This document shows, in pieces, positions 1 through 7,802 of a stretch of 64,000 nucleotides of DNA. Below the pieces are notes generated by a model. That model searched no databases and had not been told where the DNA came from. It saw only the letters and a list, made by a program, of their open reading frames with translations. How positions within the stretch are numbered: the stretch's first letter is position 1; each line of letters starts with the position of its first letter. Source of the DNA: Haliscomenobacter sp. Its GTDB lineage: Bacteria; Bacteroidota; Bacteroidia; Chitinophagales; Saprospiraceae. Location of the stretch: contig JADJHZ010000024.1 of assembly GCA_016707205.1 (NCBI GenBank), forward strand, positions 214,501 through 278,500, in the 5' to 3' direction. Position numbers and translations under genes: made by a program.

Positions 1-250
1 AAAAATGCTTATTGAGCGTTGTCTCGTCCAGACGACCCAATTCGGGGAGCTTAAAACTAAACGCCCGGAGCACATCGTTGGCGCTAAGTATGCCCAGGAT
101 TTCGCCGCTGTCCTTTTGCACTACCGGCAGGTGGTGAATATTCATTAGCAAAAAAAGCCTGCATAAGGGCAGAAACTCATGGTCGGGATGAGCCACCAAA
201 ACCTGGCGGCTCATAATGTCCGCAATTTTGTGCTGGGTGCTGGTTGTCAT
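1..250 (-). CDS. CBS-domain protein, N-terminal part (cut by window edge)
   Basis: The reverse strand reads from an ATG at 250 off the left edge of the window. The visible 83 residues begin MTTSTQHKIADIMSRQVLVA and continue through LPLCRLFLLMNIHHLPVV and ILGILSANDVLRAF, a classic first CBS repeat (beta-alpha-beta-beta-alpha with the HLPVV core and the G-I-L-S-A-N-D-V turn). CBS pairs usually bind adenine nucleotides and regulate an attached or partner protein. Its ATG overlaps the TGA of the upstream 127-residue gene by an ATGA junction, so the two are probably translationally coupled. The C-terminal part lies outside the window, so whether a catalytic domain follows is unknown. Confidence 0.8.
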   Translation of the reverse strand, partial: MTTSTQHKIADIMSRQVLVAHPDHEFLPLCRLFLLMNIHHLPVVQKDSGEILGILSANDVLRAFSFKLPELGRLDETTLNKHF

Positions 251-630
251 AGAGAGTTGTGCTTTTCGTTAAAGAACCGCTCAGAACTGCTTCCTTTGCG
301 GTTTTGCTCGGCCAGCGTCCAGGAATCGGTCGCTGTAGTTTGTATCCAGATATTTCCCGAACGGCGGAAAACCTGCACGTTCAATCCATACGTATCGTAG
401 AATGCCTGCTCAAATTCGCGAACCGTCATGTTCTCATGGATTCGGAAATCACCCTCTGTGTGGGTGGTTCGAACCAGCCCGATCGGCTGCTCCCCATCCA
501 GCCGGGTCGCCATAGGCGACCCTTGGCCCGCTTCGTGGCGTCCGGTGAAGAACTCGATCTTCAAGGCGTTGAAGAGTTGGTTAAACGCCCGCTGTATTTC
601 TCTCAAGGTCTTTTGGTCGTTGATAATCAT
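247..630 (-). CDS. Hypothetical protein, 127 aa, coupled to CBS gene
   Basis: I do not recognise the family. The 127-residue soluble protein has no signal peptide or membrane segment. It starts MIINDQKTLREIQRAFNQLF and contains a middle segment with GSPMATRLDGEQPIGLVRTT and a polar C-terminus. The ATG at 630 is preferred over the upstream in-frame TTG (639) because a GAGG sits five bases before it. Its TGA overlaps the ATG of the CBS gene (ATGA). A universal stress protein lies upstream on the same strand, so the three may form a stress-response or nucleotide-sensing operon; that is inferred from order only. Confidence 0.6.
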   Translation of the reverse strand: MIINDQKTLREIQRAFNQLFNALKIEFFTGRHEAGQGSPMATRLDGEQPIGLVRTTHTEGDFRIHENMTVREFEQAFYDTYGLNVQVFRRSGNIWIQTTATDSWTLAEQNRKGSSSERFFNEKHNSL

Positions 631-749
631 AACCCTCAATTTCCAATATGATCAAAAATACCTGCCCTCCCTTTTCCCCCAATTGACAAAACTCATGTTC
701 CATTCTGATTTTCATCACGAGCAAAAAGGAAAACCCGGATGCTCCCCTA

Positions 750-1688
750 CTACCGGACAATCAGTATAGGAATGCTGTCGTCCAGTTTGAGCAGGGTCTC
801 GGTAACGCTGCCCAAAAGCAGGCGTTCTACGCGGGAGTGTCCTTTGGCGCCCATAACAATCAGGGCCCCCGATTCCCGGATTGCGAAATCGTAAAGGTAC
901 GAGGCTACGCTGGCAAACTGCCGTTCGACCATTTCGGCTTCTATGAAATCGGCCATTCCCTCGGGCGCGTAACGGGTAAGAAATGCCTGAAATGCCGCTT
1001 TCCGGTCTTGCTGAATGATCCGGCGCACGTCCTCAATTTTTTCTACCAGGTAAATGTTCAGGTTAGGCAGTTCGTACACATTCACGCAGGTGATGCGAAC
1101 CGGCGATGGAATGGCCTGGCGGATGGCAATAGCGCGTTCGAGCGCTTTCACCGAATACGGCGAAAAGTCGACCGGCACGATAATGTGGTCCATTCTCGCC
1201 TCGCTCCCTTCGGGTATGATCAGCACATCCCCTTTGGATTTGCGGACGAGGTTTGCGGCGAGAATCCCATGATCGCTGTGGTCGATGCGTTGCCCAATCA
1301 CCGTGAGATCGGAAGGATGAGCTTGGGATTCCTCCAGGAGCGCTTCCAGGGGATCTCCCTCCCGAATGTCAAAGGAGAGCTGCGTCTGGTGGTGCAAGGG
1401 ATGGAGCAGGATGCGGTTCTGCATTTCCTGGATCACCTCCCGGTTGAATTCCAGGTTGGAGATCATGCGCTGGGAATCTGGCTCGTATAGGGACTGAAAC
1501 AAATCAAACCGGGGCGCGACATGCACCATATTTACCTTGTGTACAGGAATTGCCTGGGTGAAAAAGTCGAGAAACCGCAACACCGCTTCGTCGGCAATAC
1601 CCAACTCCAAAGCCACCAGCATCTGGCGAACGGAAAAGGCATTTGCACCCTTTTCCGTCCTCTTTTCATTAGCGATCAGGGCACTCAT
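750..1688 (-). CDS. Universal stress protein, tandem UspA domains
   Basis: A 312-residue protein with two UspA-like alpha/beta domains. The C-terminal copy carries the ATP-binding signature G-2x-G-9x-G-S/T as VMGAKGHSRVERLLLGS, followed by the hydrophobic strand PILIV at the end. The N-terminal copy is more diverged (LDLGIADEAVLRF-like start, then VNMVHVAP). Tandem Usp proteins of this length are common in Bacteroidota. They are cytoplasmic and associated with stress survival and nucleotide binding; the specific signal is unknown. The ATG at 1688 (MSALIANEK) is chosen over an in-frame TTG at 1712. It lies upstream of the 127-aa gene and CBS gene on the same strand. Confidence 0.9.
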   Translation of the reverse strand: MSALIANEKRTEKGANAFSVRQMLVALELGIADEAVLRFLDFFTQAIPVHKVNMVHVAPRFDLFQSLYEPDSQRMISNLEFNREVIQEMQNRILLHPLHHQTQLSFDIREGDPLEALLEESQAHPSDLTVIGQRIDHSDHGILAANLVRKSKGDVLIIPEGSEARMDHIIVPVDFSPYSVKALERAIAIRQAIPSPVRITCVNVYELPNLNIYLVEKIEDVRRIIQQDRKAAFQAFLTRYAPEGMADFIEAEMVERQFASVASYLYDFAIRESGALIVMGAKGHSRVERLLLGSVTETLLKLDDSIPILIVR

Positions 1689-1829
1689 TATCTTCGGTTT
1701 ATTGGTAAACAATTCCGGAAAACCGGCTTCTATTCAAAGTTTACCTCAAACCATTAGATTCTGAAATGACAAGAGAGCCGGGAGCGAATGACTTAAATCA
1801 TTGCACGCTACTGAACATTATGGGAACGA

Positions 1830-1860
1830 GACCATCCAGGTTTGCCAAACCTGGATGGTC
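1830..1860. repeat. Perfect 14-bp palindrome (dispersed element)
   Basis: GACCATCCAGGTTT at 1830-1843 and AAACCTGGATGGTC at 1847-1860 are perfect inverted repeats around a GCC loop. The hairpin is downstream of the 66-aa membrane-protein gene (reverse strand) and could end that transcript, but there is no T-run on either side. A related half-site (CCTTCCAGGTTTGGCAAAC) occurs near 54189, which suggests a dispersed palindrome family rather than an ordinary terminator. Confidence 0.7.
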
Positions 1861-1953
1861 TGGATGCCCGGAAAACGAACATGTCCATTAGTGTGAATGA
1901 TTGACACTACCGTATAGAATGCGCGAGAACGCTTGCCGGAAGCCCAGACGTCT

Positions 1954-2154
1954 TCAAGAATGTTCATACCACTGGCCTTCTCCCTCTCCAACCTTATCTC
2001 TGGAACGAAGGATGGCCCAGACCTGAAATATCAGTAGAAACGGCAGCACGATCGTGCCAAAGGCCAGCATTCCGGGAGAAGGATAAAGCGCAATCAGGCC
2101 TATTCCCAAAAGCAGCAAAACAAAGACCCACAGGGTGACATATCGAAAATCCAT
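1954..2154 (-). CDS. Small membrane protein, 66 aa
   Basis: A 66-residue protein with two hydrophobic segments (about residues 6-25 and 29-50) separated by the turn YPSPG, ending in a charged tail (RSRDKVGEGEGQWYEHS). It is probably an inner-membrane hairpin. I do not recognise the family. The ATG at 2154 lies only 8 bases after the stop of the TraB/GumN gene on the same strand, so it is likely co-transcribed with it. Confidence 0.6.
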   Translation of the reverse strand: MDFRYVTLWVFVLLLLGIGLIALYPSPGMLAFGTIVLPFLLIFQVWAILRSRDKVGEGEGQWYEHS

Positions 2155-2162
2155 ACTGCAAT

Positions 2163-3077
2163 CTATTTAAGCGGGGTGAGCGAATATCCGGAATCCCGGA
2201 GCAACTGAACCACTCCTTGAGGCCCTCCCAGATGGCCGGCGCCAACTGCAAAAAACGTGGGCTTTTCCGACATCATTTTTTCCATAATGGGAATCCATTT
2301 CCGGTTGCGGTTGACCAGCAGCAAATTTTCGAAAGCCGCTATTTCCTTATCGGCGCCGAGCATGCCTTGCATCCCTTCGATGTCCTGGTTTTTATACAAT
2401 TCGACCATCTGCTGAAATTCCTGGTTGCCTGCTTCTTCCGGGTTGCCTTTGACCATATCCACGAGCATTCTTGCCTGCACCCGATAAGGAATGCTGTCAA
2501 ACATACTCATTTGAAAGGCTGCGGTTTCCAGTCCGTCGATGGGTTTATCTGCCTCCTGAGCCATGCGAAGAAATTCGATTTCATAGGATACGGTTTCTTC
2601 TTCCGCTTCCCCCGGGGGCGCCATAGCCTGGGGGTCCAGGGCCGTAAGGAACATCGGTTTGATGCGGTCGAGCAAAAACATCGGCAAACCCAGCTTCCCG
2701 AAATGCGCTTTGACGGCGCTGTACTCCTCTGGCAGGAGAAGATCGCTCAGGGTCGTATCGTTTTTCATAAAGGATTGCATGAGCAACGGCATCAGGGTCG
2801 AAAAATCTCCCATCTCCTCCAGATCGATCTCGAAAGCTACCCTCTGGGTTTCTCCAAAGGCTTTCTCCGTCGCTTCGGTAATGAAAAAGTCGGACTTGCC
2901 AATCAGGTGAATGGTTCCATAGAGATACGAAGGCTTGGACAGGCTCTTGCCTTTAATCTCCCACAACAAAGACCGGCCATCCGCGGAAACGCCGCCGGAC
3001 GTTTGGGCTGTAAGTGCCTGCAAGACAATAAAAAAAAGCGGGAAGAACAGGAGCGGACGTTTGAACACCGATTTCAT
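2163..3077 (-). CDS. TraB/GumN family protein
   Basis: A 304-residue exported protein with an N-terminal signal peptide (hydrophobic stretch around residues 9-22, then ALTAQ). It shows both family hallmarks: YLYGTIHLIG near the N-terminus (GTIH at 54-57) and VGAGHLGG at 278-285 before the C-terminal RDSGYSLTPL. The TraB/GumN (Tiki-like) family has conserved GxxH motifs thought to form a metal-dependent protease-like site; the substrate is unknown here. It is followed by a 66-aa membrane protein and preceded by a DUF3137 gene on the same strand, all closely spaced. Confidence 0.9.
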   Translation of the reverse strand: MKSVFKRPLLFFPLFFIVLQALTAQTSGGVSADGRSLLWEIKGKSLSKPSYLYGTIHLIGKSDFFITEATEKAFGETQRVAFEIDLEEMGDFSTLMPLLMQSFMKNDTTLSDLLLPEEYSAVKAHFGKLGLPMFLLDRIKPMFLTALDPQAMAPPGEAEEETVSYEIEFLRMAQEADKPIDGLETAAFQMSMFDSIPYRVQARMLVDMVKGNPEEAGNQEFQQMVELYKNQDIEGMQGMLGADKEIAAFENLLLVNRNRKWIPIMEKMMSEKPTFFAVGAGHLGGPQGVVQLLRDSGYSLTPLK

Positions 3078-3119
3078 ACACGCAGCGTTTGGATTTTAGG
3101 AATAGTAACACCAAACGGC

Positions 3120-4046
3120 CTAATGTGTTTTATCGAAATCCTCCACGATGCCGAGCAGGAGTTGAATATCCTCCGCATAGCCGCGAACCAGTTCGAAGCT
3201 GACATTGGATTGGAACAGGTAAGGCTCCAGAATATCCCGGGGTTCGGTGACCGCCAGAAAAATATCCTGTTCGATAAAAGAAAGATATAAATCCTTGCCG
3301 GTGAGCCGGTGGTAGCGGACGATAGCCTCCTGCATGGGCTCCGAAAGGATGCCTGTCACATGGGTTGTTTTGGTGGCATACGTCATAAAGATCTCCTTAA
3401 AGTCTTCATTCAGGATCTCCTTATCGGCATTTTCCCCGCCTTCCCAGGTAAAGGCTTTGACCTCTCGGGTTAGAAACTGCCGGTGTTTGCGGGGCCAGAG
3501 AATGACCTGCCCATACGTATCCTCCGGGAAAACCGCATGCAAAAATATACCTTTGAACACCACATCCAAGCCGCTGCGGACCGCGGATAATTCCTGGACT
3601 TTCAGTTCGCAAAGGTGGAAATCCATTTCTCCGGCTTTCCCCCAAATGCTGTCTTCCCCGGAATAGACCGGAGCGTTCGTGGCAAATAACTTGCTTTGAA
3701 GGAATATGTCTTTCGGAATGGCGCGATTGGCGTCGTATGCCAACTCCCCCAGATTAGGGGCGTCGTCGATAAAGTCCAGGACCAGATTCATAATCCGCGG
3801 CTTGAAGGTCTGTACAAAGCGCCGGACCCGAAAAGCCAGGTAGACAAGGTATAACGTGATCGGGATCGCAAACCAGAGCATCAGGACCATTTCCCCGATA
3901 AATGCTTCCACTGTGAACATCCCGGCGAGCACTAATGCCGAGAGAACGATCAACCCGAGCAGGCGAAGACGGAGACGCTCCATGCGCATCAGCTCCGGAT
4001 GAATGGTGTGGTTGTAAAAAATGCGGAATTGGTCCTGCCGCTTCAT
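3120..4046 (-). CDS. DUF3137 domain-containing membrane protein
   Basis: A 308-residue protein. After about 25 polar residues two transmembrane segments follow (about 26-46 and 51-70), then a large soluble domain containing CELKVQELSAVRSGLDVVFK and FLHAVFPEDTYGQVILWP, the conserved core of DUF3137. These proteins are widespread and functionally uncharacterised. The ATG at 4046 faces away from bamD, so the two genes share a short divergent intergenic region of about 150 bases. Confidence 0.85.
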   Translation of the reverse strand: MKRQDQFRIFYNHTIHPELMRMERLRLRLLGLIVLSALVLAGMFTVEAFIGEMVLMLWFAIPITLYLVYLAFRVRRFVQTFKPRIMNLVLDFIDDAPNLGELAYDANRAIPKDIFLQSKLFATNAPVYSGEDSIWGKAGEMDFHLCELKVQELSAVRSGLDVVFKGIFLHAVFPEDTYGQVILWPRKHRQFLTREVKAFTWEGGENADKEILNEDFKEIFMTYATKTTHVTGILSEPMQEAIVRYHRLTGKDLYLSFIEQDIFLAVTEPRDILEPYLFQSNVSFELVRGYAEDIQLLLGIVEDFDKTH

Positions 4047-4158
4047 GGTGGCCGGCTAGCCGCTTTTGGGAAGGCAGCCGGAGTCCAAAGATACAAAATG
4101 GCGGGAACATCGCGAACAGCCAACCATACGCCTCAAAGAAGCCTCTCTAAATTTGCGC

Positions 4159-4189
4159 TTGTTCCGTATTCCAAAAACCAGTATTTTTG
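4159..4189 (+). promoter_or_regulatory. Bacteroidota-type promoter for bamD operon
   Basis: TTG at 4159-4161 (-33) and TATTTTTG at 4182-4189 (-7, matching TAnnTTTG) are separated by 20 bases, the usual Bacteroidota spacing. The bamD ATG begins at 4197, only 8 bases after the -7 box, so the transcript would be leaderless or nearly so unless the second ATG at 4206 is used. Confidence 0.65.
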
Positions 4190-4196
4190 CAGCCTT

Positions 4197-5015
4197 ATGA
4201 ATCGAATGCCTTATTCTATCCGTCTTTTTATCGGCATGGCCCTCCTTTCGGTGATGGTGTCGTGCAAAAGCGAATTCGAAAAGATCCGCACCAGCGGGGA
4301 CCCGGAATTGCTGTATAAGGAAGCCTTGAATTTCAATCAGGAAAAGGAATATCAGAAAGCTCAGACGCTTTTTGAATTGATTATCACCAGCTTCCGGGGC
4401 CGCAAGGAAGGGGAAGATATCTATTTCAAGTACGCCTATACCTTTTACTACCTTGAAGATTATATTCTTGCGACCCATTACTTTAAAACCTTCGCCCAAA
4501 CCTACGGCGTAAGCCCCTTGCGGGAAGAAGCCGAATTCATGTCGGCCTATTCCAACTACCAGCTCTCCCCTTCTTTCCGCCTGGACCAGGAATATACCCT
4601 CGAGGCGATCGAAGAGCTGGAAAATTTTGTTACCCTGTATCCGGAAAGCAAACGAGTGGAGGAATGCAACCGCCTGATCGACGAAATGCGGTCCAAACTG
4701 GAACAAAAAGCCTTCGAAGAAGGGAAATTGTATTTCAACATCCGGCAGTATCAATCGGCCATCAACTCCTTTGAAAACCTGCTAAAAGACTTTCCGGAAA
4801 CCGATAACGCCGAAGAGGTGCGGTATATGATCTTCCGGGCTTCCTTCCTTCGTGCCGAAAACAGCGTCCTGGAAAAGCGGAAAGAGCGCTACGAGGAAAC
4901 CCAAAACCTGATCGGTGAGTTTCTTCAGAAGTATGCCAAATCAAGCTATCGCAAAGAACTGGAAAACGCCCGCGATCAAATTGTTCTAAAAATAAAACAA
5001 CTTAATAATGTCTGA
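4197..5015 (+). CDS. bamD: Outer membrane protein assembly factor BamD
   Basis: A 272-residue lipoprotein with lipobox LLSVMVSC (Cys23), followed by about five tetratricopeptide-type helical hairpins (LLYKEALNFNQEKEYQKAQT, then YYLEDYILATHYFKTFAQTY, and YFNIRQYQSAINSFENLLKD). It is part of the BAM complex that inserts beta-barrel proteins into the outer membrane, acting on the periplasmic face. Length and fold match BamD. The start at 4197 is chosen because it gives a proper lipoprotein signal; longer in-frame extensions upstream lack one. The last eight bases overlap the start of the omega gene, so the two are translationally coupled. This pairing with omega and coaBC is typical of Bacteroidota. 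Confidence 0.93.
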   Translation: MNRMPYSIRLFIGMALLSVMVSCKSEFEKIRTSGDPELLYKEALNFNQEKEYQKAQTLFELIITSFRGRKEGEDIYFKYAYTFYYLEDYILATHYFKTFAQTYGVSPLREEAEFMSAYSNYQLSPSFRLDQEYTLEAIEELENFVTLYPESKRVEECNRLIDEMRSKLEQKAFEEGKLYFNIRQYQSAINSFENLLKDFPETDNAEEVRYMIFRASFLRAENSVLEKRKERYEETQNLIGEFLQKYAKSSYRKELENARDQIVLKIKQLNNV

Positions 5016-5352
5016 TATTAAAAACAAAGTCCAGGGGCTCGATCCCAACGTTCGCGCTCGCGACATGAACGAAATCGCTGGAAAATCTGCCAATATTTAC
5101 GAATCCCTTGTTATTATCTCCAAGCGGGCCCGTCAGCTTGGCGTAGATATCAAGCGCGAGTTGCACAACAAACTGGAAGAATTCGCCACCAGTTCGGATG
5201 CGATCGAAGAAATCAGCGAGAACAAGGAGCAGATCGAGATCTCCAAATTTTACGAACGCCTTCCGAACCCGGCGATCATTGCTATGGACGAGTTTCTGAA
5301 CAACGAGATCGTCTTCCGGTATTCGGAAAAGAAGCCCATCATACCGCAATAA
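5008..5352 (+). CDS. rpoZ: DNA-directed RNA polymerase omega subunit (Bacteroidota type)
   Basis: A 114-residue protein of the rpb6/omega family as found in Bacteroidota. It has RARDMNEIAGKSANIYESLV, matching the omega helix that clamps beta-prime, then ISKRARQLGVDIKRELHNKL, and ends with PNPAIIAMDEFLNNEIVFRY, a signature of the Bacteroidota clade. It helps assemble and stabilise core RNA polymerase. The ATG lies inside the end of bamD (overlap ATGTCTGA). It is directly upstream of coaBC with a small hairpin in the 50-base gap. Confidence 0.92.
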   Translation: MSDIKNKVQGLDPNVRARDMNEIAGKSANIYESLVIISKRARQLGVDIKRELHNKLEEFATSSDAIEEISENKEQIEISKFYERLPNPAIIAMDEFLNNEIVFRYSEKKPIIPQ

Positions 5353-5360
5353 CCTGCCCA

Positions 5361-5376
5361 CCCATTTGAAATGGGC
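5361..5376 (+). terminator. Weak hairpin after omega gene
   Basis: CCCATT/AATGGG around TGA, extended imperfectly by flanking GCCC/GGGC, is followed by CGCTCTTTAATCTTT. The short stem and interrupted T-run make it at best a weak terminator or attenuator between the omega gene and coaBC. Confidence 0.35.
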
Positions 5377-5403
5377 GCTCTTTAATCTTTGATCTCCCCG
5401 CTC

Positions 5404-6612
5404 ATGTCTTCCGCTTTAAAGGGAAAGCGTATTTTACTCGGAATCACCGGCAGCATAGCCGCTTACAAGGCGGCTATGCTGGCGCGTTTATTCATCAAAG
5501 CGGGGGCGGAAGTCCAGGTGCTCATGACGGCGGCGGCGGCGGATTTTATTGCCCCGCTTACCCTGTCTACGCTTTCCAAACGCCCGGTCTACTCCGAGGT
5601 GTCCTCCGAAAGCGGTTGGCACAACCACGTCGAACTGGGTTTGTGGGCCGACGCTATGGTCATTGCTCCCGCTACCGCCAACACCTTGGCCAAAATGGCG
5701 CATGGCATGTGCGACAACATCCTGACCGCCTGTTACTTGTCGGCGCGGTGCCCGGTGTTTTTTGCTCCTGCCATGGACCTGGACATGTGGCGCCACCCGG
5801 CTACGCAGGCCAATGTACGCCAGCTCGAACAGTTTGGCCACCGGCTGATCCCTCCTGCGTCGGGCGAACTAGCCAGCGGATTGCATGGGGAAGGCCGCAT
5901 GGCCGAACCGGAATCGATCCTGGAATTTCTCGAAAAATCGCTCCAGGCAGCAAATCAGGACCTTTCCGGAATAAACCTGCTGATCACCGCAGGACCGACG
6001 TTCGAAGCCATTGACCCGGTGCGCTTTATCGGAAATCGCTCCTCGGGAAAAATGGGCGTTGCCATCGCCAATGCCGCAGCCGCAAGAGGCGCAGATGTAA
6101 CGCTCATCCTGGGCCCTTCGCAGGAGCGCCCGGATTCCCGCGTCCGCCTCATCCGGGTAGAAAGCGCGCTGGAGATGCACGCCGAAGCACTGAAACGCTG
6201 GCCCGATAGCCAGGCTGCTATCCTTTCTGCCGCAGTCGCCGATTACCGGCCCGCCGAAGCGGCAACGGAAAAAATCAAAAAATCCCAGGATTCCCTTTCG
6301 ATCCAACTCGTCAAAAACCCGGATATCGCCGCCGATTTAGGCAAACAAAAAGTCAATGGCCAAATGCTCGTCGGTTTCGCCCTCGAAACCCACGACGCCG
6401 AAGCCCAGGCCAAACAAAAACTGGAACGAAAAAACTTCGACTTCATCGTCCTTAACACCCTTACGGACCCAGGCGCCGGTTTCCACCACGACACCAACAA
6501 GATCACGATTTTCTTCCGGGACAATAAGCGCTTGGATTTTCAGTTAAAGTCAAAGCAGGAGGTCGCCGCCGACATACTCGACGCCCTGGCCAGTATTCTG
6601 GCCCGCGGATAA
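5404..6612 (+). CDS. coaBC: Bifunctional CoaBC (PPC decarboxylase / PPC synthetase)
   Basis: A 402-residue fusion enzyme of coenzyme A synthesis. The CoaC half (about 1-185) begins GKRILLGITGSIAAYKAAML and includes WHNHVELGLWADAMVIAPAT, with the catalytic His in HNHVEL and FMN-binding residues. The CoaB half begins LLITAGPTFEAIDPVRFIGN followed by RSSGKMG, the nucleotide-binding motif, and later ILSAAVADYRP. CoaB joins cysteine to 4-phosphopantothenate using CTP and CoaC decarboxylates the product. The ATG at 5404 is chosen over a TTG at 5389. It lies between omega and porD as in many Bacteroidota. Confidence 0.95.
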   Translation: MSSALKGKRILLGITGSIAAYKAAMLARLFIKAGAEVQVLMTAAAADFIAPLTLSTLSKRPVYSEVSSESGWHNHVELGLWADAMVIAPATANTLAKMAHGMCDNILTACYLSARCPVFFAPAMDLDMWRHPATQANVRQLEQFGHRLIPPASGELASGLHGEGRMAEPESILEFLEKSLQAANQDLSGINLLITAGPTFEAIDPVRFIGNRSSGKMGVAIANAAAARGADVTLILGPSQERPDSRVRLIRVESALEMHAEALKRWPDSQAAILSAAVADYRPAEAATEKIKKSQDSLSIQLVKNPDIAADLGKQKVNGQMLVGFALETHDAEAQAKQKLERKNFDFIVLNTLTDPGAGFHHDTNKITIFFRDNKRLDFQLKSKQEVAADILDALASILARG

Positions 6613-6642
6613 ACCTGCTCCTGACCAAAAACCTCTGCTCCT

Positions 6643-7542
6643 ATGAAACCATTTCTCCTTCTGCTGGCCTTCGCAGCAACCATCGCCCAAGGGTTTTCTC
6701 AGGAAATCAACTGCACCGTAAAAATCAACGTGCAAAAACTCCAAAATGCCGACCCCCGGCTTTTCGAAAGCCTGGAGTTGGCGATCGCCGACTTCATTAA
6801 CAACACCAAATGGACCGACGACGTGTTCGAGAACAACGAACGCATCAACTGCAATCTGCTGCTCACACTGCAAGAAGAGTTTTCTTCTGCCAGCTTTAAA
6901 ATGGACCTCGCCATCCAGGCTTCCCGGCCCGTATACGGAAGCAACTACGAAACCCCGCTTCTGAATCATATCGACCGCGAGGTCGTGTTCAGCTACGAAC
7001 AAAACCAGCCGCTGCAGTTTTCCCGCAACGCCTTTAACGACAACCTCTCCTCTGTACTCTCGTTCTACATGTATACCATTCTTGGACTGGATTATGATTC
7101 CTTTTCCCTTTACGGAGGAGAATCGCATTTCCTGACGGCTCAGGATATTCTCAACACGGTGCCCCAAGGCGCGGGAGGTACTTACCCGGGATGGCGATCG
7201 GTCGACGGCAACCGCAACCGGTTCTGGATCGTCGAAAATCTGCTTTCCCCCAGGGTACGCCCTTTCCGGGAAGCGATGTACGCTTACCACCGGCAATCGC
7301 TGGATATCATGCACCAGGACGTGGCCAAAGGACGAGCCATCCTCTCCGAAACCCTGGAAAATGTGCTGAAGGTCCACCAAACCTATCCCAACTCCATGAT
7401 CGTTCAAATGTTCGTCAACACCAAAGGGCAGGAGGTGATGGAAATTTTCAAACTCGGAACGCCTCAGGAAAAAGAACAGGCCATCCGGGTGATGACCCGT
7501 ATTGACCCTACGAACATGGCAAAATACCGCACGCTGAACTAG
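6643..7542 (+). CDS. porD: Type IX secretion system protein PorD (DUF4835)
   Basis: A 299-residue exported protein with a signal peptide (MKPFLLLLAFAATIAQGFSQ). The mature protein opens INCTVKINVQKLQNADPRLF, the characteristic start of DUF4835, and contains FWIVENLLSPRVRPFREAMY and PNSMIVQMFVNTKGQEVMEI. DUF4835 proteins are named PorD because of T9SS defects in Porphyromonas; the exact role in the machine is unclear. Its position after coaBC is the conserved location. In many Bacteroidota recN follows; here purN follows after 260 bases. A T9SS cargo with a sorting domain is present at the far end of this window, consistent with a functional system. Confidence 0.88.
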   Translation: MKPFLLLLAFAATIAQGFSQEINCTVKINVQKLQNADPRLFESLELAIADFINNTKWTDDVFENNERINCNLLLTLQEEFSSASFKMDLAIQASRPVYGSNYETPLLNHIDREVVFSYEQNQPLQFSRNAFNDNLSSVLSFYMYTILGLDYDSFSLYGGESHFLTAQDILNTVPQGAGGTYPGWRSVDGNRNRFWIVENLLSPRVRPFREAMYAYHRQSLDIMHQDVAKGRAILSETLENVLKVHQTYPNSMIVQMFVNTKGQEVMEIFKLGTPQEKEQAIRVMTRIDPTNMAKYRTLN

Positions 7543-7679
7543 CGATTGCGGTTTCCAAAAACTTTCTGCGGGCATATACCCAAAAGATAGAAGGTTGGTG
7601 CGTTATACTTAAAAGAAATAGATTTTGCGCACTTGGGGTAGGTTTCCTCTGTAGAGCGTTCAATAAGCGTAGGCGGCAA

Positions 7680-7703
7680 ATGCACAAAACCTGTTTCTGT
7701 GCA
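7680..7703. other. Imperfect hairpin upstream of purN
   Basis: TGCACAAAAC and GTTTCTGTGCA pair with one bulged base around CT. No T-run follows, so it is not a clear terminator. It lies in the 260-base gap between porD and purN, where I see no gene. Confidence 0.4.
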
Positions 7704-7802
7704 GTATCGGTAGCTGCCACCCTAAGTATGTTGGGTATGCCTGGATAATTTCGTTTCTTGTGTAGACAAGAATAATCGTAGACTTCCTTAAAAGAAGCTG
7801 CC

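Noticed and set aside
3999..4196. N-terminal extension of BamD
   Set aside because: It would hide the lipoprotein signal and overlap the promoter and the divergent gene's start.
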